Part shown: piece after piece, positions 37,035 to 50,400 of the stretch
Numbering within the stretch: position 1 is the first letter of the stretch
Layout: the number at the start of each line of letters is the position of its first letter
NCBI RefSeq assembly: GCF_964355755.1
Contig: NC_092674.1
Location: 16,747,001-16,811,000, forward strand
Source of the DNA: Antedon mediterranea
Taxonomy: Eukaryota; Echinodermata; Crinoidea; Comatulida; Antedonidae
Length of the DNA: 64,000 nucleotides
Reading direction: 5' to 3'
Position numbers and translations under genes: made by a program
The notes under the pieces: model-generated
Databases searched by the model: none
What the model was told of the DNA's origin: nothing
What the model saw: only the letters and a program-made list of their open reading frames with translations

Positions 37035-38905
37035 GGGTGTCACGAAAGCTCAGACCACGAAAGCTCAGACCCCCTAAGACCTAAGATCACGAAAGCTAAG
37101 ACCCAACACCTAAGATTACAAATATTTATCTTTCGCACCTGCCTTGTATTTTAACTCCCAACATTTATTCTGAATACCACAACTTAGAATTGGCACTTTC
37201 ATGAAAAAGAATCACATAAAAAGTAACAAATACATTTTTAAATTGATGATTTTACAGACGTTTTTCTCACACACAAAATGACTAGCCTACAGTACAGTAG
37301 GCCTACCCCATAGGCCATGTTCAATGTTTTTGTTTCTATGGAACGTCAAAAGAGCAAAAATTATATAGAGGGCTGAAAACTCTGTGGAGTCCATCTACAG
37401 TGTGGATGGAACAATGTAAAATTAAAATTGTAATGATAATAGTATAATCATGCAAGTACGAAGAAATAAATACTGGCAAATAAATTTTAATTTAAAAATC
37501 TTGATACGTTTTTTTGTTTCGTTTTCTTTCTGTTTTTATACTTGTTCTATTACTGTTGCTCTTTTGTCGCTCCATAGAAACAAAAACATTGTCATTACAG
37601 TATACAAAGAAACACATCTGTAAAATCATCAATTTAAAGGATTTATTTATTTGTTATTATGTGTTTCTCCTTCTGAAAGTACTTATAAGTCCTAATTTTA
37701 AAGTGTGGTGTTCAGGATAAAGTTAGTCAACAAATTTGGAGTCAAAATACAAGAAAGGCAGGTGCGTAAGAAAAACATCCTCTGAACCAACACAATGGAG
37801 TAAATATATACCAACAAACAACCCGTCAAGTTTGTTTGTTGTAAAGAAAAAATATATGTTATGCGCGATTTGAACGATTTGCGCAATTTGAAATTGCGCA
37901 AAAAAATCCTTGCGCAATTTGAAATTGTGCAAAGAATTCTTGCGCAATTTAAAATTGCGCAAGGATTTTTTTGCGCAATTTCAAATTGCGCAATCAACTT
38001 GCGCAATTTCAAATTGCGCAAGAAAATCTTTGCGCAATTTTAAATTGCGCTGCACAATTTGTAAATTGCGCAAGATAGTTCTTGCGCAATATGACACCTT
38101 TGCGCAATTTGAAAACGAACTGTAAATTTTCCCATACATGGCTAGGCTAGGCCTAGGCAGAGGAGTTTAAAATTTAGTATTTTATTATATAAATAAGACC
38201 ATTTCAATGAAGATAATGTTTAATACTCACTTTTTAAGTTTTTAATATTAGTTTAAGCTAGGCCATGTAACCTAGTCAGTATCAGTAGTCCAGACCCTAG
38301 CTAGGCTAGAGTAGGCCTAGTGTAGCCGGCCGCCCGCGCCGCGCCCGCCTGGTGGAACACCACCGCTTCGTTTTCCTTCGTCGGTTCTTCGACGGTATGC
38401 TAACTTATAACAATATTTGCACTACTAAAATAAGGAAATGCGATATTTATCTTTAATTTTGAATCATTCTTAGAAATTAAATACTATAAAAATATGGGTG
38501 TGCATGATTTCACAATCTGTCGAAAAACCTTGCGCAATTTGCAGATTACTTGCGCAATTTAATACGTTGCTTGCGCAATTTGAAACACATGTTTCAATTC
38601 AAATTGCGCAAGGATTTTTTTTGCGCAATTTCAAATTGCGCAAATCGTTCAAATCGCGCATAACATATACATTTACTCAACGGGCGAAAATAATGTGAGT
38701 TTATCTATGTTTTGCGGTAGTATTAAATTATATTTATGGTAATAAATGAAACCTACTGTGTTTAAAATTATGTATGGATAAACAAGTATTGTTTTTAAGC
38801 TGTAGTATATCTTAGTATTTGTAATCTTAGGTGTTGGGTCTTAGCTTTCGTGATCTTAGGTCTTAGGGGGTCTGAGCTTTCGTGGTCTGAGCTTTCGTGA
38901 CACCC
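37035..38905. mobile_element. Foldback element E4 with 10-bp TSD and nested insertion
   Basis: Same family in opposite internal order. GTCGGACGTA flanks it (37025-37034, 38906-38915). Its terminal sequence reads CGAAAGCTCAGACC instead of CGAAACCTAAGACC at both ends, a matched change in the two TIRs. A different element occupies 37857-38665. Confidence 0.88.
37857..38665. mobile_element. TIR element with TTGCGCAA hairpin arrays, nested in E4
   Basis: 809 bp bounded by TGTTATGCGCGATTTGAAC and its exact inverse, with TATA on both sides (37853-37856, 38666-38669). The uninterrupted site is visible in E2 and E3. Each end holds runs of the palindromic word TTGCGCAATTTGAAATTGCG and variants: about eight on the left (37876-38110), about five on the right (38527-38650). 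The centre has a GC-rich patch (38325-38400). No transposase seen. Confidence 0.85.
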
Positions 38906-38976
38906 GTCGGACGTAAGTCTTTTTTCACACGCGCTCCAGAATTCTCTCGCAATTTTTTTTCTTTGCGGCATGTTAT

Positions 38977-39324
38977 TTGATCGGCATATCAGTTACCTTT
39001 TATTCACCGCCAGTTATTGAACTTGTCCTGGCAATCGCTGTTCACCTTATTTGCGAGAGAGGTACACGTGTTGATTTCCTAGAGAATGGAATGTCAAAAA
39101 TGTCTTTGGCTCAGAGAGAAGTCTGTGCGTTGCTGCTGAAACCACGTGCGTGCTATAGGAGGGGAATGCACCACAAGGCTGAATCCTCTGAGCTGAGGGC
39201 AGAATCATTCCGCTACCTGCTAAATAGTAAAGAGGGATTTTCCGGATCGAGGCGCAGGGGTGTGACAAAATATTATTTTCACTCTGTTATGTTCGAGAGA
39301 CATGTTAAATTAATTGTAAAGTGA
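38977..39324 (+). other. Unassigned 115-codon open frame
   Basis: An ATG-started frame with less AT-rich composition than its surroundings (KMSLAQREVCALLLK; a basic SGSRRRG near the end). I recognise no domain. No splice or promoter support; it may be chance or a decayed exon. Confidence 0.2.
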
Positions 39325-39589
39325 ACACGCTCGAAATGCCAACAAACATGGCAGTCATTTGATGAGTGTGTCGCTATAACAATTATTGTTTATCGAAAGT
39401 TGAAGACTGTCGTTCAGATTTTTTAACCGTAGTTTGGGCACTTTTGTAAAAGTAAAATTGGACACGATATGACTTGAATGAAAAAACAATCGTTACATAA
39501 AAATAAACAACATGATGAGTGTATACACGAATCTATTTAGATACGCTTGTATCGATTGATTATTAGGCCTATAATATAGCATAATAGCA

Positions 39590-40181
39590 CGTTAAGATAT
39601 GCCTCGCACCTTTTTGAAATGGTAAAGTTCATATTTTTTTTGTAATTATTAATACAAACATTAAGAAGCAACTGTCAGTAATAAATATATCTAACAGTAC
39701 CCACACTCACAGTAAGAAATTTGCGTTATACCAAATATTTATACCGGGAGACTGAAAGATTGGATTGTTCCATTTATCGCCAATCAATACGTTTGTATAA
39801 ATGTATACTAAAAATAGTATTTGGTCGGTCTTCAACATTATGATGTTTATGCTGTTTGACCGGTTTTCAGCTATTAAAAACAATTATCGTAGAAGGAGAT
39901 AGGTAAATGCGAAGCATCCTCGTATTATAGTTTGCAGGTATATTTCAAGATGAACATCTATTAGACAGTGTATACCATGATTGGAAAACAACCCTCTTTG
40001 GGGCAAATGGTTGAACCTAAATTCGTTTTAATTGTCAATAACTAATTATCTAACTCAATTTAATTAGTAAACAGGGTACAGGTGGTTAAAACAGTACTGA
40101 AAGTACGCCTAAACCATTGAGTAAAAATTGTAGTAACGCATGATTTACCGAATTTTTCCCTTGCGTAAATTTGTATATAGA
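39590..40181 (-). mobile_element. Helitron fragment H3 (5' part)
   Basis: The reverse strand begins A|TCTATATACAAATTTACG at 40181 and matches the first ~900 bp of H2 and H4, including the frame ending TPLFGANR in the others (shifted here). The CTAG 3' end is absent. Confidence 0.7.
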
Positions 40182-41284
40182 TGATACGACAAACTTATTA
40201 TTGGTAACAATGTATTTCAATGAAGATAAGATAGTGCAACTAATGAAACATAAATAATGGCCCAGAAACTTATAGTAACAGGAATGATCTTAATAAAGTT
40301 AATGATATGCAAAATCCCACTAGTTTAAAAAGAAATAGTTCCCCATGGAAAGGTTTGCATAATCATTATCTTGTGGTTCTGTGACTCTGGGGATATTGTC
40401 ATTTTCAGACTGATCATGTCTTACTTGTCAAATGCCTGTTTCAGCAGTACATTGATAGCTTGTGTGTCCGGAGTTTAAACAGGATCTAATAGCATTTGGC
40501 ATTCAAATTATAAATGAACTTCTTCCAAGCAATTTGTGCATTTAAAAAAAATCTGGCTTTAAAGAAACCAACTTTAATATTCATCGGAATGGCAGTCAAA
40601 TGTTTTTGTACAAAAATGATTATATTTAAAAGGTCTGTCTGCTGGAGCTTTCTCAAAGCTAACAAAAGAAAATGATATTGATATAACACAAAAACAAAAT
40701 TGAATGAAAAACATTTTTATTAGCAGTATTTCAATAATAATCACAGCAACAGACACTCGTTCTTATTTAACCATTTTTTATGACAATAAAACAGCAAATC
40801 TTTTAGTAAAGGTTTGTTGCAATTCAACACATTTAACAAGTAATTTGGACTAAATTCAAACACAAATTTTACAAATGTGTAACCTCGATTGGTTAGTTAT
40901 TGTAACCAGCAACTGATAATCTAACTATAAAAGGGAATTAGGTTGGAGAAACTTGATAATATTATATGTATAACTCATGAAATTATAATATACCAGAGAG
41001 AAACAAAAGCATGGCTTTAGATGTTCAAGATCATGAAAAATCAGGTAAAACATTAACTTTTAGAAAAAACGTGTAGGCTTATAAAAAATAATTATGAGAC
41101 AGCTATATTTCATCGATCATGATGCATATTTTTAATTATTGCATACTTCATAAAACAAAAAATTGTATTATTTTAACAATAAAATAACCACAACATAAAC
41201 TTATATATATATATATATATATATAAATAATGTTATATTAACAGAAAATAATATGTTAATTGTGTGAATGTCTGGTTGTAAGTA
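40182..41284 (-). other. 3' flank and probable 3' UTR of DNAH2
   Basis: Non-coding sequence below the dynein stop codon. On the gene strand the first clear AATAAA is at the complement of 40716-40721, about 565 nt after the stop. A (TA)n tract lies at 41202-41224. The small frames on both strands look like chance. Confidence 0.4.
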
Positions 41285-41439
41285 CTAGTAGTCTAAACTC
41301 ATCAATATAGCTGTACCTCTTTTGGTCCAATGGTCTGGTGGCATACTGCCTGTTTTTAAATCAACACCAACAATAAAAGATGCTCTTCCTGATGAGCCAG
41401 CACGGTTGGGGTAGTAATAACATGGACAAGAATAAATTC
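41285..41439 (-). CDS. DNAH2: DNAH2 terminal exon with stop codon
   Basis: Two bases finish the Gly codon, then IYSCPCYYYPNRAGSSGRA, FIVGVDLKTGSMPPDHW, TKRGTAILMSLDY and TAG. It is the normal dynein heavy chain C terminus. Confidence 0.97.
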
Positions 41440-44400
41440 CTAACAAAAAAACCAACAAAATAAAATTAATGACTAATTTATTATATACTGTACTAAAAAT
41501 AGATGCTATCATCTATTTAGTGGTTTCAGACAAGTAATAATAATGTGTACACACAGAAATGTCTTGTAATTACCTTTTCCAGATTTCTTTTTGTTTTCTA
41601 CTGGTTTGAAGTGAATAGTTGGTAAAGGACAAACTAGTTGCATTGGGTTAGCATCCACAAGCACTGAATTCTTCTTATCCCAACCAGCACCTTCCAGATA
41701 CAGACCTTTAATCCATACTCCATCTTTTGGTGGTTGCATAATATTGTTGTCATCAACAGTTGACACAATAAATTCCCAGGAAAGAGAATCAACAGAGACC
41801 TAATAATATGATTTTTAAAAAAGGATAAGAAGCAGATATTAAATAAATTGTGAGTAATGATATACTCATGTCCAATTACTCTGCCCTCAACCTTTTCTTG
41901 GACAAAAGAATAATTATTGTAATTCAAACTTACATTGTTTTGACGTGCTGATGTTTGCAGGACAGCTGTTAAAAAACCAGTTGGAAAAGTAAAACCAGAC
42001 ATCCAAAATATGACTGGGGGATGCGCTGTAGTAGCCCACTTCTCAAACTGCTCCACACGGCTTACTAGATCTCTAGTCCATGTACCTAATGGTTTTCTTG
42101 AAGGATATGCCTTCAAGTATAAGAAACAATTTATAAATTATTAATTTTAGCAAATCTAAAATTTTACCATAAAAAAAATGAATTTGCTAAACAGTTATTA
42201 AGATGCAGTCTCATAAATATGAAATGTTTAATACAATTTTCATATTTTATATATGTATATATATAATCCAAAGGCAAATTACTGAAAAATGGCAATGCTC
42301 TGGGTATCAGTGGCTGGATCTCAATGGAGATACAAAATAAAATGAGCAAAAAGCTAATTCAAAACAGTAAAACAGCTAGACAAATTTGCAGAGCTTTCAG
42401 CCCTTCATCATCATATATGTATTGAAGCATATTTTGTTAAAAAAACATTTTACGAATTGCACTTTGATTTTTACATATTGTGTTACAATTTGCAGCTCTA
42501 AACTGCACATGCGTATAAGCCCAGTATACTACTTTCTGTTCATTATTGGGATGGCATTTGGTCAATTTAAAGTTTTTGACATAATTTTGAAACTTAACAA
42601 TAAAAAATGGCTGATCAGCAGCGAATGCATATGTTTTTCATTTTTAGTTGATATAAACTTAACCAAAACATCATATTTTATGTATATTATGAAGCGTAAT
42701 TTACCAATCAAATTGCAAAAATACAATTAGGTGTATTATAAAAATATTATATTTGATACCTTTTGCCAAGTGGAAGGAACTCTTGCATCATAGATGCAAT
42801 TAAAGATTTCTTCTAAATCACTTGACATCACTACTAAACCTTTGATGCCTTTCTCTAAGTCAATCAGTGAAGAACGAATTGCTCTCAATAGTACATTGTA
42901 CCGTTGAATCTGAACAATAAAAATATGAAAAATTATAGTGTAATAAAAATATAAATCAGCATTGGTTTAAGACAGATAGAATACCAAGAATAACCCACAA
43001 ACATCTAGAAAACACATTTCTGAATTAGGCCATACACTGGGAGCAAAATTAAATAAAGTAGCCAAAGGCTAAATGTATTGCATTTAAATAACAAAATTGC
43101 AAATAAATGTATAAGTTTTAACAATTAGATTTGAATCAGACTTCAGCCCACCACACAGTCATTCACCAATATTCGCAGTCTTCCATTAATTCACTTTGTC
43201 AATGGAAAGCAACCCTTTATTGAAGGAGTGATACTGTATATTTGATGATTAGATTTTACCTCTTGCAGAAGAACAACATTGAGTGGAGAGGGATCATCTT
43301 TTAATATCTTTGCAGTTCCTTCATAGTCAATATCTTCAGGTATTTTCTCAAGTACATCTGCTGCAAGTTTCAGCACCTAAAACAAACAAGAGAAGATGAC
43401 ACGTGTTGCTATAATAAAATGATATGAAATTAAAAAATTGGAGCCCATTGTTTAAAATGTTTTCATTGTAACACTATTTTTGTGCAAATTTATTTATTAT
43501 TATTTATTATACATATTAAAAACAGATTACATACCTTACTCTCTCTACTCTCACCAGTTGACATAGATACCTGCGGTTGCAGTGATAGCAATGTACCAAA
43601 CAATGTACTGGTCTCTGTTATTTGACTAGCAATATCTGCATTTGGATGTTGACCAAATGCTTCAGGGTGGTCAATAGCTGGAAGCATACTAATGTATTCC
43701 TTAAAAAAGTAAAACTTTATATTTAGATCAACATTGCAAATGCACTCAATGAATACATTGTTTCTATTGGCATGAACACCAGAGAAAACATTACACCATC
43801 CCACAAAGAACCTCTTGAGTACTTACATCAAAAGGCTACTCAGTCAATGTTTCTGTTACCTGTGCTTGAATACGAGGTCTTATGAAGGAGGATATAATGA
43901 ATGGTCTCGGTATCCTGAAACACTAACATTCTCAGACTTCTTACTTTTGATTAGTTTCCATAACTTCTTTTTGGGCACAATTTTCCCATCAGATGATCTT
44001 TTCTCAGTAACTGTCTCTTCAACATAGGTCCAGTATTGACGTCTCAGTGAGTGTTGTAGCTCCCTTTTTAATGCCTTATACTTATTTTCCCAGATAGGGT
44101 CAGCAGTTTTCTATTACTTTTTATATAGTCTGTTCTTCCTCTTGGTCTTCTTATGTGTGTCAATTGATATCCAAGGAGCAAGGTGTTTGGCTCTTGATAA
44201 ATTTCTGTGGAATACAATTATTCACAGCCTCTTTATAGCCAGATGTAAACTCTTTCCAGATATCTTCAGGATTGCTTTCCTGTTTGTCATACTTGTTTAA
44301 TTGAAGTGCAAAAATAGTCCCAATCAGCCCTTGTGTACAGGAACAATAGTCGCTGTGGATGTTTGGTCCTTATGGCCTCTAGGAATACAATGTCATGGTC

Positions 44401-47400
44401 AGAAATTCCTGGTAACACTTCAACTCTTGGGATGTTGTTGGGAAGGTTAGTCAGATATAAATCAAGAGTGTTCGATTCTCTGGTGGGAATTTTAACAACT
44501 TGAGTGAGGCCAGCTTCATCTATAAAGTCGAGGAAGTCTTGATGCAATCTTACGTATTGGGCACCATGCTTAACTGAGATGGTTTTCCAGTCAATGCAAG
44601 GATAATTAAAATCACGGCCAATAATGATGAAAGCATTCTCAATTGTGAGAGCGCGTTGGAATGATTCTTGAAAGTGGTTAATGCTGTTTTCATCCAACTT
44701 GTCAGGACGATGATAAGAGCAAACAAGAAGACTCCACTGTGCCTTGAGTTAAATTCTAGACTATAAAACTTCACATTCTGTGAGCAGGATGGGTTCCTCA
44801 TTACATGGCAGATTATCAGCAATTGTAATAAGGACTCCTCCACCTTGCCTGTTCCTTCTCTTCAGAGCTATTAATAGTGTAATCAAAGTGGGTCTCACAA
44901 CCAATGATGACATCGGGCCTAGTACTCAGGTTTTGAAAGATGGTTAATCAAACTTAAGATTCAGAAATAAACATTTCCAGATGATAAGGAAAGTGATATA
45001 AAACAAATATTTAAGAAAAAAAAAGTTGCATTAATCAAAAAACATTAAGAAATTTGCCAGCTTTAAATAAGCCTGCCACACATACTTACGACTGGTTTAT
45101 GTGTAAGAAATTCTACTAAATGTGGGTAAAACTAACTATGTTGTGTCCCATATTAGGCAAAAAGCTACAGATTTTCATGATATTAAAATCAAAATTAACA
45201 GCATGCCTATTGACGGAAAAAGACAGTGTTCCTTGGCATTTTAATTAATCAAAACTTCATCTGGGTAGATCATATATAAAAAATGTATCTCTTAAAATAT
45301 CTAAAGCAACGGGTTAAATATGCAAAGTAAAACACTATTTCCCCCAATACTTCCTCTTAAACTTATATAATAGTCCCATACTACCATATCTTCAATATGG
45401 AAATTTAGTGTGGGGAAGCACTAACAAGACTAATTTGTTACCACTACTAAACAACAAAAGTGTATAGCAAGAATAGTTACTTCATCGCATTATTTGGAAC
45501 ACTCCTAGCTTATCTTTAAACATATGGCATAAATAATGTGAATGTACTATAACTTATGTACAATATGACCAAAATATGTTCTTGCCTGACAGAATAATAA
45601 AGATGCTTATAGACAGTAAAAAGTTACACTATTTATACTTATTCTTTAAGGAACTGACAACAGCAATTTAGAGTGCCGTTACTAGACTAATTTCTAATAA
45701 ACATTCCATCAAAGTACATGGCCCAATTTTATGGAACCACACCTGTAAATATCACAATTTAACATCTGCTAAAACATTTTTTACATTCAAGTCCAAACTA
45801 AAACAAATCTTCATTGAAAACCCAAGCAAACACCCACGATATTACAACATATATTAATTAATTGTAATTCTATTAACGTTAATGAATGCTTGTATATATT
45901 TATGTTTATGTCAACGGTTTGTTAATTTGTGTTTTTTTTTTTTATTGTAAAATTGATTTTATGTTTACATACGTTATGTAATTGAGGAGGGGGCGACAGT
46001 GACGGAATTATTTCAGTCTCTATGTCGTCCCTTGACCAAATGATACTTTCTTGTTTCTTGTTTGTATACATATGTTGATTTTTGTCGAAATTAATGTTGT
46101 TGAATACACTATTTGGGATTTCAGGGATTTAACACTGAACAATGAAGGGAAGGTAAATTTTTACAATACCATTTTACAAAACACCAAAAATTGTTTACTG
46201 TGTTTAATGTGGTACATTGTTCTATAAACACAAATGCAAATAACTTTATTACTGAAAATGGTTCCTTAACAACTTTTAAAAAACATTGTAATCATCATCA
46301 ATCATCAATTGAATTTTTTTTAATTATGAGGGCGGTGTGCATAATTGTTTTAAATTTATATTATGTTGCATTGAATTTGGTCCCATTTCTTTCATTTACA
46401 GTCATACCTCACTTTTTTTTAGATTTATTAATGTTTATATAATGTTTTAATATGTTTAAATTAAATTTGAGGTTATTTTATTATTGGTAGAGATAAGATT
46501 GTGATAATAAATCTTTGATTGATTGTTTGATATGAATGTTATAATTGTAAAGGTATCACTCTGAATTCTTTAAATGTATTAAGACAAGAATTTGGTAGAG
46601 GATGCAATAAACATGGTTAAATCTTTCGTTTAGTGAATTTTATGCACTAATATTGTTCGTGTTTCGGAGGGTGGTTAAAGTTAAAGGTATAGTTACACTT
46701 TGCTTTTCTTTGACAATTTCCAATAAAACAAGCAGTATAAACACATTGTTCAGTTCAAAAATTGGTAAATATTATGGAAACAAGAAATGGAAATCTGATC
46801 TTTGTAATATTTTTAGAAATTTTTATTGATAATTTTAAAAAAAAGTTTACCTTGTAAGTATTGAGATGGCCATCTTTTGGAATGTAGTATGTAGACAGTG
46901 ATGACAACCTGAAACAAATCAAAATGTAGTGTTTTTATAAATCTGATTCTATCCAAACAGTGTCTTTGTTCTTTCTCTGGATAAATAGAAGACATTAAAC
47001 ATTGAGACCAATGGAACATTGAGAAATAATGAATTGTACTCATTTTAATTGAAGCCATCATTATTCACTAAAGAAAATAATTGTTCTTTCTATTACAGAA
47101 CAAAAACTGTGAATTGAGAACAAAGGATGAGAACATTTTTTTTCTTTGAAACCGGTATAAAAGAATTCCTTACTTAAAGAAAGGTGTCATAAGAGTTGTT
47201 TCACCAAAGTATTCATTAATGTATGTCAGTAGAAGACGACGATCAAAATCATCAGTAACATGACCACCATAATTCACACCAGCAATAAGGTATTTAAGAG
47301 CATCCCAAGGTGTTTCATCATACTCATCGAGGTAAATACTCAAGAGATTCTCAGAAACCTAAAATAATGAATGTAATTTTATGAGTGTTATTTTAACAAT

Positions 47401-50400
47401 AATAAAGTCATCTATCTATAATATAAATATAGTAAAAACCTTTCAACTAATTAATTGAAGTATAATTTCTATGCCATTTCTGTACCTAATAATATGTATT
47501 AACCCTTTCACTGCGCAGCATTAGTCCCACCTACATGCGCAATATTTATGTGCAAAAAAAATGTGATTTTAATAAATTGCAAAAAATACTAAATGAGATA
47601 GTTTTGTAATTATTTTTGTGGTGTGTGGTGGGCAAAAAGGTTGGTCTACAGTTGGGAGGAAAAAAAAGCTAATTTGCATATTAATGACATCATGTGACGT
47701 CATTACAGCTATTTTGGAATTCCTGTTTTTTGTCAATGATAAAAACTATTAATAATAAAAACTAACTAATTCTTATGGAATATGGGTTTCCCGCTGGATA
47801 TTGATGAAGATATGTATATAAATAAAAATATTTAAAAAAAATTGAATTATTTTTATCGTTTTATAAAAGTTTTGGCTAAAAAACTCAGAAAAATGACATT
47901 TTCCCAAAAACGATTATTTCAGAATTTTTTTTCTGTATTACGATGAACACGATATTGCCCTATTAGAGTGGGTAAAATTTGGTAACTGGAGGATGTTTAT
48001 GCGCCATTATAGCTAATAATACAACTTTTCAAGGTCGAAATGATTATAAAACGTGTGATATGTATTCCCCAGGGGGCACAACTTGAAACCGGAATTTCTA
48101 GACGATATCAAAGATCTTATATACTAAAGATGTGACACTACCCGCGTTTACGCGTAACACTTTAGAAGCGTCAAATTATAGTGCGCCCCCTCGCTTAAAC
48201 AAGTAACAAACTTTTGCGTGACGATCGCAGTATTCTTTAGGGATTGAGTATTCGCGCCAAAGTTTGTATGGTTAACAAACAATGAAAAGATAAAAAGTGG
48301 AGGGATATACTGTGCTGCAATTAATTGTAAAAGCAATTCAAAGGCCAATCCAGAACTTAAGTTTTACAATTTTCCCAAAGACAAGAACAGGTAAATTTAT
48401 GTAATTAAATAGCCTACATCTTAACATATGCTATGTAGGGACTAACCTTACTTTACTGTATTCAATTTATACATATATTAATAAACTAGGCTAGGTAGGC
48501 CTATTATTAATATTTATTATTTAAACGTAGGTATGAAATGATTATTATTATCATTATTAGGCTATTACTAGTACATTAATTATATAACAGTGAACTTACA
48601 CTAATTTCTTCACTGTTCCCTGGTTATATTACTTATCCTTTAAAATTTAGTACCCTTAAACAACTTTTAAAACTTTCAATCCAAGAAACATTTATTGACA
48701 AAATATATATCATTACAATTGTTGGCATATAAGTACAAATTTGGTCGAAAGACTACAAGAAGCCAAATTGGCATGTCGCTGTAGTCCCTCTTTTTACATT
48801 ATACAAATAATAATAATAATACTTAATATAAACAAATTGTGATCTTAATTATTTCATGCTTTCCGTCTCATGGTTAATATTTGCTTTCTGTCTCATGGTT
48901 ATTTTATTTTGTTTAATTTAACTAGCCGTTACGTACATTACAGTATATTAACGCATGAAATGATTATTATTATCATTATTAGGCTAGGACATAGTTATAA
49001 TAACAGTGAAATTACACTATTTTTATTGTTCCCTGGTTATATTACTTATCCGTTGAGTAGCCCTAACAAACAATTTTTAATTGAATCTTATACTTAATAT
49101 TTATAAAATTCAACCGTTAGTTAGTTAGTGGTTTTAGGTTAGGCTTAAGTATTTGACTTTAGGCCCTAACCAATTTGAAAATCAATTAGCACGCAGACGT
49201 CCTATAATTACATATACGTTAATTATGATAAAGCAAAAACTCACTAGACAATTATTAATTTACAGGTGTGCAAAATGGGCCCAGAACACACGACGCGCGG
49301 ATTTGAGAAGGAAACCAAGTTCCTATTTACACCGTAATTGCCACTTGTGCAATATTCATTTCGAAGAATCTCAAATACTGATGGTCACAGGCAGACTAAA
49401 TCAAGATTGCATTGAGAACTTATTTTCTATTGTCAGAGGGAGAGGGGGTCATCGCTATAACCCGATGGTAGATGAATTTAGAGCCTCCCTGAAGGAAGTT
49501 ATGTTCAACAGGATGTTGTTCCGTTAGGGGAATTCGAATTGCCTAGAAGACACTGATCGACAGTACAGCTAAATGGAATTGATGGAATAATGATGGCCCA
49601 ATCATCATCAACGCCACAATCGCATCATGTTGCCGATCAAGAAGACAACGATGCCACCACTGACGACGACTGCTGCTTAGAAGACTTTGAGATGACTCTA
49701 CTTATACTTTAGTATAATTATGTAGCCGGTTACGTCGTCAAGAAAGTAAGTGTAAAGCACAACTGCGATATCTGTAACAGTGCGATGCGAGAAACCATTC
49801 GAAAACTGGAAGACCCAAAGCAGTTCCTAACACATTTTAAGTCTTATATGCCCATCAACCAGTACCGACTTCGGAGGATTAATTATGCCTACTGACAATG
49901 TAGTTAATGTCCTATCTATATGTGAAAAGATTTTTGTTTCTAATTTTAACAAATACTTACATACATCAAACATCATCAGAAAAATAAAGTTAAAAATCGC
50001 TACCATGTTACATAGATTTGGTATAAAGTTGAATGTTTGTTCACCAGCAATTGAAACATTGCTAATTGAAACATAAGTAAACCTACGCATATTCTATGCT
50101 GTTAAATTCTTCAACAGAGACATAATCAGTGATAAGAAGAAGAGTAACAAATTTACATTTCTGAGGTATGGTAAAGTTGTAGGAGGTCTGTACGCGCCCC
50201 AGTCTGTGCATTATCGGCTAGAAATGATGATCATTACGACGGTCTGGTATGATGAATAATTGTAAATATGATGATTTTATTTCAATGTTTCTACATTTTT
50301 TATATTTCCTCTCGGTGGCCCGTGCATCATTTCGCAATAGTTATTGAGTTAATTTTAAACTGAGACTACTATAACATAACTAATTGTTATCTCAGGTTTT

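Noticed and set aside
37861-38125. Overlapping frames rich in RNLKLRK/AQFEIAQ repeats on both strands
   Set aside because: They are translations of the TTGCGCAA hairpin array in different frames.
39047-39268. Reverse-strand 73-codon frame
   Set aside because: Shadow of the + strand frame at 38977-39324, which is itself unsupported.
42386-42730. 114-codon + strand frame in a DNAH2 intron
   Set aside because: AT-driven hydrophobic composition, no domain, opposite to the dynein gene and overlapping a repeat fragment.
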